From G963674955 sp963674955 (lineage in GTDB: Bacteria > Desulfobacterota > Desulfovibrionia > Desulfovibrionales > Desulfovibrionaceae), in NCBI GenBank assembly GCA_963674955.2, contig CAXXKR010000004.1:1922001-1986000 (forward strand): a DNA stretch of 64,000 bases, given 5' to 3'. The stretch's first letter is position 1. The number at the start of each line of letters is the position of its first letter. The notes under the pieces were generated by a model, which was not told the DNA's origin, did no database searches, and saw only the letters and a program-made list of their open reading frames with translations. This document shows, piece by piece, positions 25,723-34,244 of this stretch. A program made the translations under genes and the position numbers.

Positions 25723-26474
25723 TGTCGATATTTCGCCGCCTGCTCACAGCCCTCGGTTTCCTCACCAGACTGGTCCCGGCCCGGCTCACGGACGGGGAAG
25801 ACATCAGGCAAGCCCTGCCCTACCTGCCTGCCGCAGGCCTGGTTCTCGGCCTTGCCGTTGTCCTGCCCTTTGCCCTGGGCCTGTTCAGAGGCCAGCCCTG
25901 GATTCAGGCCTGGCTTGCGGTCTGCCTGAGCGCCTTTCTGACCAGGGGACTGCACCTGGACGGCCTTGGCGACATCCTGGACGCCTCGGGACAGCATACG
26001 GAGCCGGAAAAATTCTGGGCCATAGTCAAGGACAGCCGTTGCGGCTCATTCGGCGTGACGGGCATGGTCCTGGCGCTTGCCGGACAGGTGATCCTGTTCC
26101 AGGCGATTTTTTCCAGCGCCCAAACCAAGCCCGCGCTCCTCGGCGTGCTGGTCTGGGTCTTCGTGCTGGGCCGGTTCGGGGCCGTGGTCCTGGCCTACGC
26201 GGCCAAGCCTCTTGCGCGTCCGGGCCTCGGCCAATTGTTCATGGAGGGCGCAACCACCGTCGGAACCCTTGGGGCCTTGGCCTTTTGCGGGCTGAGCGGA
26301 ATGTTTCTCGTCCCCCTGAAAACCCATTTCGCGTCCCTGGTCCTGCTGGGACTGGTTCTTGCCCCCCTCTACTTTCTGGCCCGCAGGGTCCGGGGCGTCA
26401 ACGGCGACTTTCTGGGCGCGGCCGTCGTCCTTGGCGAATGCGCGGCCTGCCTTGGTTTCGCCCTGACCGCCTGA
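25722..26474 (+). CDS. cobS: Adenosylcobinamide-GDP ribazoletransferase (cobalamin synthase)
   Basis: This 250-residue, multi-span membrane protein carries the CobS signatures ALGFLTRLVPARL at the N-terminus, YLPAAGLVLGLAV and RGLHLDGLGDILDASGQH, then KDSRCGSFGVTGMVLAL. It joins adenosylcobinamide-GDP with alpha-ribazole in the last steps of B12 synthesis. The start overlaps the SAM hydrolase stop by one base (TGATG). No cobalamin riboswitch is seen nearby, as expected for an internal operon gene. Confidence 0.92.
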   Translation: MSIFRRLLTALGFLTRLVPARLTDGEDIRQALPYLPAAGLVLGLAVVLPFALGLFRGQPWIQAWLAVCLSAFLTRGLHLDGLGDILDASGQHTEPEKFWAIVKDSRCGSFGVTGMVLALAGQVILFQAIFSSAQTKPALLGVLVWVFVLGRFGAVVLAYAAKPLARPGLGQLFMEGATTVGTLGALAFCGLSGMFLVPLKTHFASLVLLGLVLAPLYFLARRVRGVNGDFLGAAVVLGECAACLGFALTA

Positions 26475-26535
26475 CCCCTTTTCAAGTCAGCCCTCCGGGT
26501 GTTATTTACCGAGACAACGAAACCGGAGGTTCGAC

Positions 26536-27504
26536 ATGCCCTACCTGACCATAATCCTTTCAGTGCTGCTGCTTCTGGGCGGTTGCGCCCCCAAGGTCAA
26601 GCTCTTCTCCGACGCGTCGGACCCCTTGAAGGAGTTCGTGCTTCAGGGACAGGGACAGGACAAGGTGCTGCTCCTGACCCTGCGGGGAATAATCACGGAC
26701 CAGCCCAAGGAGGGCTGGCTCGGCTCAAAGCCCAGCCCGGTGCAGGAACTGGTCAGCCAGCTCCGGCTGGCGGAAAAGGATGAAGCCGTGAAGGCCGTGG
26801 TGCTCAAGATCGACTCCCCGGGAGGCAGCACAACGGCCAGCGACATAATCTATCACGAACTTTCCGCGTTCATGGAACGCACCAGGGCCAAGGTGGTCAC
26901 GGTGATGATGGACGTTGCCGCTTCCGGCGGCTATTACGCGGCCCTGCCCTCGGACAGGATCATGGCCCACCCCACGACCATCACCGGCTCGGTGGGCGTG
27001 GTCCTTTTGCGCCCCCAGGTCCACGGACTGATGGAAAAGATCGGCGTGCAGGTGGATGTCTCGAAATCCGGCGAAAACAAGGACATGGGCTCACCGTTCA
27101 GAGAGCCCACCAAACAGGAGAACGAGCTGCTCCAGGGAATAGTCTTTGACCTGGCCGACAGGTTCGTCGCCCTGGTGCAGGAAAACCGCAACCTGGACCC
27201 GGAGGCCCTGGAAACGGTCAGGACCGCAAGGATCTTTACCGCCAAGCAGGCCAAGGACCTGGGCCTCATCGACGCCATCGGCTATCTGGACGATGGATTG
27301 ACCCTGGCCAGGGAGCTGGCCGAAATCAGCGAGGATTCGCGGGTGGTCGTATACAGGCGCACGGAATATCCCGACGACAACCAGTACAACACCAGCGCGG
27401 AAGCGCAGACCCGCGACCCCGCGCTCATCGACCTCGGAACACGAGGGCTGCTGCCGCCAATGGCCGGTTTCTACTACCTCTGGACGCCGGGGCTGGCCGA
27501 TTAG
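26536..27504 (+). CDS. sppA: Signal peptide peptidase SppA-type lipoprotein (family S49)
   Basis: This 322-residue protein has a lipoprotein signal ending in LLGGC (Cys near residue 17). The S49 domain is clear: VLKIDSPGGSTTASDIIYHE, the Ser nucleophile in DVAASGGYYAALPSDRI, TTITGSVGVVL, and the general-base Lys in SGENKDMGSPFR. It is of the short SppA36 type and would degrade cleaved signal peptides at the membrane. It is convergent with the membrane-protein gene 27511-28170, leaving six bases between stops. Confidence 0.9.
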   Translation: MPYLTIILSVLLLLGGCAPKVKLFSDASDPLKEFVLQGQGQDKVLLLTLRGIITDQPKEGWLGSKPSPVQELVSQLRLAEKDEAVKAVVLKIDSPGGSTTASDIIYHELSAFMERTRAKVVTVMMDVAASGGYYAALPSDRIMAHPTTITGSVGVVLLRPQVHGLMEKIGVQVDVSKSGENKDMGSPFREPTKQENELLQGIVFDLADRFVALVQENRNLDPEALETVRTARIFTAKQAKDLGLIDAIGYLDDGLTLARELAEISEDSRVVVYRRTEYPDDNQYNTSAEAQTRDPALIDLGTRGLLPPMAGFYYLWTPGLAD

Positions 27505-27510
27505 CGCGGA

Positions 27511-28170
27511 TCAGTCCCCGTTGCCCTTGCGGAATCCGCCCCGGAAAAAGGACTCCAGGCTGAACCGCTTCTTGTCGTCGTCAAGATAACCCTGAAAGGC
27601 CTTTTCCGGGTCCTTCAGGTCCTTGTAGAACTTGGCCGGTATTTCCAACTCGCCGAACTGCTGCCGCTTGCGGCTGGGGCAGTCCAGCACCTGCCAGATC
27701 ATGGACAGCCGCTCGGTTCCCGCCACCCTTTTTCTGAACTTCACGAAAGGAAACTTGCGCACCAGGCTCACCGCCAGCTGCACATAGGTAAGCTCTATGC
27801 AGTTGATGAGCACGATGCCCCCGATTATGGCGCTGAACCAGATATGCTTGTGCGGCGCGTCGGGCTGGAAGATGGGCGACGCCGGATCGATGTAGTCCAT
27901 GGAATAGAACTGAAAGACCAAGAAAGCTCCGATGAGGGTGATGATCATGATGACCAGAAAGGCCTTGCCCTGGCGGAAGATTCGCTCCTTGGCCTCAAGC
28001 CTGGAGCAGATGCTGCTGTACTCGCCCTTGGACGGAAGCTTGCCGTAGGCGATGATCTGAATCCAGAGGTTGTAAACGGCCTCGCGCTCGCGAAAATACT
28101 CTCCGAAAAAGAAATTGAAAATGCTGGTCAGGGCCGCCGTGGTGATCAGAAATGGCGAGGGGTTGTACAT
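27511..28170 (-). CDS. Membrane protein of unknown function
   Basis: This 219-residue protein has hydrophobic spans at about residues 8-24 (weak), 71-93 (AFLVIMIITLIGAFLVFQFY) and 110-130 (IWFSAIIGGIVLINCIELTY). A basic cytoplasmic tail ends FRGGFRKGNGD. The segment between the first and second span is charged and helical. I recognise no family. It follows the two glycosyltransferase genes on the same strand by 18 bases, so a role in the same surface-glycan process is possible. Confidence 0.6.
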   Translation of the reverse strand: MYNPSPFLITTAALTSIFNFFFGEYFREREAVYNLWIQIIAYGKLPSKGEYSSICSRLEAKERIFRQGKAFLVIMIITLIGAFLVFQFYSMDYIDPASPIFQPDAPHKHIWFSAIIGGIVLINCIELTYVQLAVSLVRKFPFVKFRKRVAGTERLSMIWQVLDCPSRKRQQFGELEIPAKFYKDLKDPEKAFQGYLDDDKKRFSLESFFRGGFRKGNGD

Positions 28171-28188
28171 GAACGCTTTTCCTTGCGG

Positions 28189-29268
28189 TTACATTGTTTC
28201 GTATATCTTGACGTAATCGTTTACCATTCTTTCGGCAGAGAATCGCCCGGCCCCAAAGTCGCGGGCGTTGAGGCCCAGTTCGCGGGCCAGGGTCCGGTTT
28301 CCAAGCAAATCCACGGAACCTTGCACAAAGACCTGAAAATCATCGGGCGGGACCAGCACTCCGGTTCTGCCGTGGACTATCTGTTCAGGTATCCCGCCGA
28401 CCGAATAGGAAACGCAGGCCAGACCGGCGGCCATTGCTTCCAGAATCACCAGGGGATGGTTGTCCGCCCTGGTCGGATAGAGCAGCGCGTCCGCCGCCGA
28501 CATGAGCAGTTCAAGCCTGTCCCGGTCCACATAGGGCCAGGTCAAGAGGTCGCCCTCGCGTCCGGCCTTGTCACCGCCCACCGCGAAACCCAGCGCCGAA
28601 GGAACCCGACTCTTGATCTCCCGCCAATAGTCGGGCCACTTGTCCCCGGACTTGTACCCGGCCACTGCCCCGCCGTGGGCGGCGAACAGGGCTATTGCCG
28701 CTTCGGGTGCGACGCCCAGTTGCTTCCGCGCCTGGCGCTTGGACATGGCTGGCCTGTTCCAGGGAACGCCGTTGGGTATGACCTTCGGCTTTTGCCCCAA
28801 AGCCTCCCCGGCCAAACCTGCCAGCCAGCCCGAAGGCGCGGCCAGACGGGGCGACAGGGACTTAAGCAGTTCTATCTTGAGCTTTCGTTTTCCATAAGAG
28901 CCGGAAAAACCTCTGGGGCAGGGTTCGGCACAATCCAGCTCGAAACCTGGACAGTCCAGGGGATAGGGGCAACCGCCGGTAATGAGCTCCGCGTCGTGCA
29001 GGGTCAGGACAAGGGGCGTTCCGGCTGGAATGGACTTGAGCAGGGCGGGCCAGTCTCCGCTTGAATGAAGGTGCAAAATCTCGCCCGGTTCCAGGTCTTG
29101 GCCCACGAGTTGCGGAGAAATGGAACATGAGTCCCTGGCCTCCGCGAATTCAAAGGATTCCGTGGAGTCGTGCCCCAAATTCTCAAGCCCCGCCCCGATG
29201 AGCTGGGCCACGCGCACGGCGCCGCCGCGAATCTGCAACCCGGTATGCTGGCGCACTTTCAGGCTCAT
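28189..29268 (-). CDS. Glycosyltransferase family 4
   Basis: This 359-residue GT-B enzyme starts MSLKVRQHTGLQIRGGAVRVA, with the acceptor-loop GG, and continues with LHLHSSGDWPALLKSI and VLTLHDAELITGGCPYPLDC (a Cys-containing insert typical of WcaC/WbaZ-like enzymes). The C-terminal half has VIPNGVPWNRPAMS, LYPTRADNHPLVILEAMAAG (donor site) and VHGRTGVLVPPDD. The ATG at 29268 overlaps the preceding stop as ATGA, so I prefer it to a longer frame. It is paired with the next gene as a small separate glycosylation locus. Confidence 0.87.
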   Translation of the reverse strand: MSLKVRQHTGLQIRGGAVRVAQLIGAGLENLGHDSTESFEFAEARDSCSISPQLVGQDLEPGEILHLHSSGDWPALLKSIPAGTPLVLTLHDAELITGGCPYPLDCPGFELDCAEPCPRGFSGSYGKRKLKIELLKSLSPRLAAPSGWLAGLAGEALGQKPKVIPNGVPWNRPAMSKRQARKQLGVAPEAAIALFAAHGGAVAGYKSGDKWPDYWREIKSRVPSALGFAVGGDKAGREGDLLTWPYVDRDRLELLMSAADALLYPTRADNHPLVILEAMAAGLACVSYSVGGIPEQIVHGRTGVLVPPDDFQVFVQGSVDLLGNRTLARELGLNARDFGAGRFSAERMVNDYVKIYETM

Positions 29269-30944
29269 TCCCTGTCCAGCTCCAAAATGTCGTGCTTCAG
29301 GCACCAGAGCAGAAGAAAACCGGCCTGATCCCTGGTCATGTCCGGGTTGAGTTCCGGGGCCAGCTCCAATACGCGCCTGGCCAGTTCTCCTGCGCTTACG
29401 GGCTTTCTGGCCAAAAACACTATCCGCTTGACCATTGCCCCGTCCACGATATCCTCCAGCCCGGCGTAGACCAGGGGAAAATCCCTGCCACGATAGACCG
29501 CCTCGCCCACCCTTCCGCTTTTCAAAAGCTGGTCCGGGGCCAGGGTCTGGCTGGCGTAATGGCCGAAGACCTCGCCGTAGGGCAGATGCAGAGGGTGGGG
29601 GATGTTGCGCAGGGAAGCTGCGTCAACGGGCAGGGACCAAAGCTCGTCCCAAAGCTCGACGTAGCGATGGATCACCGATGTCCAGGTGAATTTTTCCAGC
29701 ACATGAACCCGCGCCTTGCGTCCCATGTCCTGGCGGTATTCATCCGAGGCGAGGCAGTCTCCAAGGGCCTCGGAGAGCATGGGAACGTCCACTGCGGTCT
29801 GCTGGGCCATGAGCAGATGATACTGGTTGTCGAAAAGCACCGGGGCCAGCATGTCCAGTCCCGATGTCCCGGCCAGGGAGCCTCCGGGACCAATGGTCGG
29901 CACCAGCAGGCCGGTCTCTCCGTGACGAACCAGATCGCGATAGCCGTCATAGTCCGAGGCGATCACGGGCAGCCCGGAAGCGCCCGCCTCAAGAAGGGTC
30001 AGGCCAAAGGTCTCCTGCGGATTGTCCGCAATGGACAGGAACAGGTCGCAGGCTGAAAAAAGGCCCAATTTCCGACCGTCCGAGGGACGGGAAACGATTT
30101 TAAGGTCCAGGCCGATGTTTACGCACAACTCGGCAATGGTCTTTGAAAAATCGTCCTCATCGTCCACCCATCCGGCCAGCACCAGCCCGACGCTGTTCCG
30201 GTCCAGCCCCTGGGAAAAAAGACGCTGAAAGCTTCTGAGCAGAGGCAGGATGTCCATCTTGGAATAATGGGCTATCCTTCCGAAAACCAGAACCAGAACC
30301 CGCTCCTGGTCCAGACCCAATTTCAGCCGCCAGTCCTTCCTGTCTTTTTCTTCGGACGGGGAGAAAAGGTCGGGATCGACCCCAAGGGGTATGCGCCGCA
30401 GGCTTGGCGCCGGGAACTCGGTTTCGCCGAGCATGAAATTTGCCCGCAGATAGCTGAAGAAATTGTTCATCACCCTAAGTCCGGCCCTGGAAGTGGACAC
30501 GATGCAGTCCCGCGGAGTAGCCCCTGGCCAGATGTGGCTGAAGAAAAATCCGCCGTAGTTGGCGTAGGAAAGGGAGTGTGTCAGACTAGTTATGGGAAAT
30601 ATTCCCCGGCTGTGGCGGTTCCTGAGCCGGGCCAGATGCTGGGGAAAGTTGATGCAGTCGGACTGGTGGAAAGCGTGGTAGTCCTCCTGGGCCAGCATCC
30701 TGGGCAGGTCGCGGCGCATAAAGAACCTGACGCCGGGAACCGTGTCGGGAAAGACGCGGGCCAGGCCTTCCTCCAGCGCCTTGCGCTGGGCCTGGTCACC
30801 CAAAAAGAAATGATACTCGTCGAACGGATTCTCCCTGAGCAGGAACTCAAGAAACCCGGCATTGGCCACCCTTCGACCCAAAATCGGCCCGGATTCGAAA
30901 AACGGGTCCAGGCTTCCCCATATGCGCCTTTTTTTCATACCCAT
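29265..30944 (-). CDS. Large glycosyltransferase family 4 protein
   Basis: This 559-residue protein is longer than usual for GT4. The middle and C-terminal region has RIPLGVDPDLFSPS, VLVLVFGRIAHYSKMDILPL, DLFLSIADNPQETFGLTLLE (donor-binding Glu), ASGLPVIASDYDGYRDLVRH and GETGLLVPT. About 130 extra C-terminal residues (from HLPYGEVFGHYASQTLAP) have no obvious motif. It overlaps the second glycosyltransferase by 4 bases. Candidates for the target are lipopolysaccharide or flagellin; nothing in the window decides. Confidence 0.85.
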   Translation of the reverse strand: MGMKKRRIWGSLDPFFESGPILGRRVANAGFLEFLLRENPFDEYHFFLGDQAQRKALEEGLARVFPDTVPGVRFFMRRDLPRMLAQEDYHAFHQSDCINFPQHLARLRNRHSRGIFPITSLTHSLSYANYGGFFFSHIWPGATPRDCIVSTSRAGLRVMNNFFSYLRANFMLGETEFPAPSLRRIPLGVDPDLFSPSEEKDRKDWRLKLGLDQERVLVLVFGRIAHYSKMDILPLLRSFQRLFSQGLDRNSVGLVLAGWVDDEDDFSKTIAELCVNIGLDLKIVSRPSDGRKLGLFSACDLFLSIADNPQETFGLTLLEAGASGLPVIASDYDGYRDLVRHGETGLLVPTIGPGGSLAGTSGLDMLAPVLFDNQYHLLMAQQTAVDVPMLSEALGDCLASDEYRQDMGRKARVHVLEKFTWTSVIHRYVELWDELWSLPVDAASLRNIPHPLHLPYGEVFGHYASQTLAPDQLLKSGRVGEAVYRGRDFPLVYAGLEDIVDGAMVKRIVFLARKPVSAGELARRVLELAPELNPDMTRDQAGFLLLWCLKHDILELDRE

Positions 30945-31207
30945 TTCAAACCGGACTTTGGAAGTTTTGTCAAAGCCTTGTAGCGCGTTTTATTTGTTTC
31001 CCACAAAGGAACAGCGCTTTCAGACGTCATGCCATTCATTTTTTTGACGCATTCCCGGCCAAAAAACTCGAACTTTCTTATACAAAAACAACCATGATTC
31101 AAGCAAGATAGAGTCCGGATTGTATCCGCTGTTCCTTGGCCTTGTTCTTGCAAACCTTATTGCGCGGATAAGTTTGCCTATGGCTTTCCGCTGAACAAGG
31201 AGTTTTT

Positions 31208-32686
31208 ATGAACAGAGGGAACAGACCGGAACTCATGTGGGGACTTGGATTGTCCGAGGACGAAGCGGCGCGCATCAGCAAGGCCGCCGGCGCAGGATTC
31301 CACCTGAAAAACTTCAAGCAGGATTCCTATCCCTGGAAAAAAGAGCTGGAGCAGGAAGAAAAGCCTTCCACGGCCTGGATTCCGTTGCGAGTTTGGAACG
31401 GCATTCCCAAATACCGCAGGGAAGCTTATTCCCGTCTCGAGGAAACCCAGCGCATCCTGATCCAGGACGACCTTGAAACCCGGCTGGAAATGGAGGAGGT
31501 GCTGGAGCAGGGTTTTCTCACTGTCATCCGTTCCCCCCTGACGCGGACCAAGGTCCAGGACGCCCTGTTCAGGGCCAAGGAAGTCACCAGTCTTTATTCC
31601 GACATCTACCGCATGACCGAAGAGGTTCTGCTGGAGCGGGAGCTTTTGACCCGCAAGACAGACCAGCTCATGTTCCTGAACAAAATCATGACCAGCGCCA
31701 GCGAAAGCCTGGAAACAGCATCCATACTCTCTTCCGTGAGCGAAGACCTAAAAATGCTGCTGCCCGTCAAGACAATACAGGCCGTTTTCTGGCACCGCCA
31801 GGACGACACCGGACCCTTTGACGTGGAAATGTTCGTGAAATCCGGGATGGCTCCGGCAATGGAGAACCAGTGGATCGAACTGCTTCTGGACAACGCCGTG
31901 AACATGGGCGGCGGGCCGGTCAACAATTTTCAGGTCACACACCTGGATTCAGAAAACAACATCCAAGCCCTTTCTCCCGAACAGGGACGGGTGGCCTCGC
32001 TGCCCCTGAGCGTGGGCCATGAAAACTTCGGCTGTCTGCTGCTTCTCTGCGACCAAGACCTGCGACTGGCCAAGGATCAGGTCCAGACCCTGAAGGCTGC
32101 CGTAAACCACCTTGCGCTGGCCCTGAAAAACGCGCTTCTGTACAAGGAAGTGAAGATTCGGGCCGACCATGACGGGCTGACCAGAATATTCAACAGGCAG
32201 ACCTTTGACGAGCGTCTGGTGGACGAACTGAAGCGCCATCAGCGCTACAGTCACGATCTTTCATTGATGATGGTCGACCTGGACCACTTCAAGGCCATCA
32301 ACGACACCTACGGCCATCAGGCCGGTGACGAGGTCTTGAGGGCCGTGGCCTCGGTCTTCCGCAAGACCCTGCGCACCACGGACTTCCCTGCCAGATACGG
32401 AGGCGAGGAATTCGCCATCATCCTGCCCCACACCTCAGAGGCCGACGCCTGGAAACTGGCTGAAAGGCTGCGCGTGGCTATTTCGGAACGGCGCTTCCAG
32501 TCCCAAGGCAAGGATTTCCAGGTAACCGCGAGCATCGGCGTCTCCTCTCTGGACTCCGGAGCCCTGACCCGGGAAGCGGACCTTTTGCTCAAGGCCGACC
32601 AGGCCCTTTATTCGGCCAAAAGGAACGGCAGGAACATGGTTGTGGTTTCCGGTCAGGAAGCCATGGAAGGGACCATCCAGCAATAA
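31208..32686 (+). CDS. Diguanylate cyclase (GAF-like plus GGDEF)
   Basis: This 492-residue soluble protein has an N-terminal region of about 150 residues with helical character. A GAF-like domain of about 150 residues follows (MLLPVKTIQAVFWHRQ, VASLPLSVGHENFGCLLLLC). The C-terminal GGDEF domain begins DHDGLTRIFNRQTFDERL and has MVDLDHFKAINDTYGHQAGD and the active-site loop RYGGEEFAII. The product-inhibition site RTTD (RxxD) sits five residues before GGEEF. It makes cyclic di-GMP and is feedback-inhibited. It stands alone on the plus strand, divergent from the glycosyltransferases; a short AAGAAA/TTTCTT hairpin follows at 32687-32703. Confidence 0.92.
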   Translation: MNRGNRPELMWGLGLSEDEAARISKAAGAGFHLKNFKQDSYPWKKELEQEEKPSTAWIPLRVWNGIPKYRREAYSRLEETQRILIQDDLETRLEMEEVLEQGFLTVIRSPLTRTKVQDALFRAKEVTSLYSDIYRMTEEVLLERELLTRKTDQLMFLNKIMTSASESLETASILSSVSEDLKMLLPVKTIQAVFWHRQDDTGPFDVEMFVKSGMAPAMENQWIELLLDNAVNMGGGPVNNFQVTHLDSENNIQALSPEQGRVASLPLSVGHENFGCLLLLCDQDLRLAKDQVQTLKAAVNHLALALKNALLYKEVKIRADHDGLTRIFNRQTFDERLVDELKRHQRYSHDLSLMMVDLDHFKAINDTYGHQAGDEVLRAVASVFRKTLRTTDFPARYGGEEFAIILPHTSEADAWKLAERLRVAISERRFQSQGKDFQVTASIGVSSLDSGALTREADLLLKADQALYSAKRNGRNMVVVSGQEAMEGTIQQ

Positions 32687-32763
32687 GAAACGTTTTTTCT
32701 TGTAATATCAACAGATTCCACTCAAGCTTGACCTGCGTTCATATTCAGGCCAGAACCTAGCCC

Positions 32764-33441
32764 ATGAATGAAATCCTCTGGCTCGGTTTTGCGTTGCTGG
32801 ACCTGTGCATGGTTCTTCTGGTCTACCGGTTCTTCGGACGGGTGGGCCTGTTCGGACTCATCGTCTTCAACCTGATCATCTGCAACATTCAGGTCCTCAA
32901 GACCATTGAACTCTTCGGCCTGACCACGACCCTGGGCAATATTCTTTACGCCAGCGTGTTCCTCTCGACCGACATCCTGAGCGAAGTCTACGGAAAAAAG
33001 CAGGCCAAGAAAGCGGTAATGCTCGGATTCACCGCCCTGGTCATGACCACGGTCTACATGCAGATAGCCCTGCGCTTCATCCCGGACGCCTCGGACTTCG
33101 CCCAGCCGCACCTTGAGGCCGTGTTCGGACTGATGCCGCGCATCGCACTCGGGTCCATGGCCGCCTATCTGGTCTCACAACTGCACGATGTCTGGGCCTT
33201 CCATCTCATCAGAGACAAGACCAGCGGCAAACACCTCTGGCTCAGAAACAACCTGAGCACCCTGGTCAGCCAGCTTCTGGACTCCCTGATCTTCTGCCTC
33301 ATCGCCTTCTGGGGCGTTTTCGAAGGGGCGGTCTGGACGGAGATTCTCCTGACCACCTATCTGTTCAAGATACTGGTAGCTTTCATGGACACTCCCTTCA
33401 TCTATCTGGCAAAAAGGATCGCGCCCAAAGAATCAACTTAG
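32764..33441 (+). CDS. Queuosine-precursor transporter (VUT/YhhQ family)
   Basis: This 225-residue protein has six hydrophobic spans and the family signatures VFNLIICNIQVLKTIELFGL, LSTDILSEVYGKKQAKKAV, SQLHDVWAFHLIRD and NNLSTLVSQLLDSLIF. The family imports preQ0/preQ1 for queuosine in tRNA. No preQ1 riboswitch is apparent in the 77 bases upstream. Confidence 0.85.
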   Translation: MNEILWLGFALLDLCMVLLVYRFFGRVGLFGLIVFNLIICNIQVLKTIELFGLTTTLGNILYASVFLSTDILSEVYGKKQAKKAVMLGFTALVMTTVYMQIALRFIPDASDFAQPHLEAVFGLMPRIALGSMAAYLVSQLHDVWAFHLIRDKTSGKHLWLRNNLSTLVSQLLDSLIFCLIAFWGVFEGAVWTEILLTTYLFKILVAFMDTPFIYLAKRIAPKEST

Positions 33442-33460
33442 GGCGGGCAGCGGAAATCGA

Positions 33461-33498
33461 ATAAAAAAAGGGCCGCGGTCGAATCGACTGCGGCCCTT
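33461..33498 (-). terminator. Rho-independent terminator of the SPOR/argS/fabD transcript
   Basis: A 14-bp stem (33468-33481 with 33485-33498, one G-U pair) closes on a three-base loop. On the minus strand it is followed by seven T residues. It lies 18 bases after the stop of the SPOR gene. Confidence 0.88.
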
Positions 33499-33516
33499 GT
33501 CTTGTCCTTGATAAAA

Positions 33517-34218
33517 CTACTCTACCGGCTTCTTGCTACGCATCAGCGGCTTCTTGATCTTGAATTCCTGCAAGGCCTCCTTGAGGACATCCGTCTCGTC
33601 GGGCGTGCCCTGAAACAGGACCAGCACCCTGTGCCATGTGGCGTTTCCGGCCTGAACGGATTCCTTGTCCGCCTTGAACCCGGCCTGCGCCAACTTGGCG
33701 ATAAACGCGTCGGCCATGGCCTCTTCCTTGAAGGAAGCCACCTGATAGACATAATCAAAGACCTGATCGCCCGGCTTCCTGGCCTTGGGCTTCAGAACTG
33801 CGGGCTTCGCGGCTTCGGGTTTTACGGCCTGCTTCGGAACCTCCACCTTTCCGGCCTCGGAGTCCTCGTCCTGCGCGGCCGCATCGGCCTGGGCGGTCTC
33901 CGGCACGGTTGCGTTGACTTCCTCGGCGGAACGGGTCAACTCCTCGGTGAACTGCAACTCCTCGGGTTTGAGGATTCCCGTGTCGGGACCGGACGAATCC
34001 GCAACCTCCTCCTGGGGAGACGGCATTATCCTGACCAACTCCGGCATGTCTTCTTCCGGCTGGTAGCCGCGCCCGATGAGTATGCCCATGATGAAGAACC
34101 CGGTCAGGGCCAACACCGCTATCCCGCCCACGGAAATAAGTCCGGGCAGGGTCAGGGTGAAGGTATAGGTTTTTACCTCCCCCGGTATCTTGGGAATCCT
34201 CATCTTTGGGTTCGACAT
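33517..34218 (-). CDS. SPOR-domain membrane protein
   Basis: This 233-residue protein has a short cytoplasmic N-terminus and one span (LISVGGIAVLALTGFFIMGI, residues about 27-48). A Pro/Ala/Glu-rich periplasmic linker (55-150) leads to a C-terminal SPOR domain (DYVYQVASFKEEAMADAFIA, GNATWHRVLVLFQG) that binds glycan strands stripped of peptide at the division site. It follows argS by 26 bases and is the last gene before a strong terminator. A role in division or envelope maintenance is inferred from the domain. Confidence 0.85.
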   Translation of the reverse strand: MSNPKMRIPKIPGEVKTYTFTLTLPGLISVGGIAVLALTGFFIMGILIGRGYQPEEDMPELVRIMPSPQEEVADSSGPDTGILKPEELQFTEELTRSAEEVNATVPETAQADAAAQDEDSEAGKVEVPKQAVKPEAAKPAVLKPKARKPGDQVFDYVYQVASFKEEAMADAFIAKLAQAGFKADKESVQAGNATWHRVLVLFQGTPDETDVLKEALQEFKIKKPLMRSKKPVE

Positions 34219-34244
34219 ATGTGGCTCCCTCGCAGTAGTTGCAT

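Noticed and set aside
32687..32763. preQ1 riboswitch before the queuosine-precursor transporter
   Set aside because: The 77-base gap does not show the compact pseudoknot pattern or the A-rich tail of preQ1 classes.
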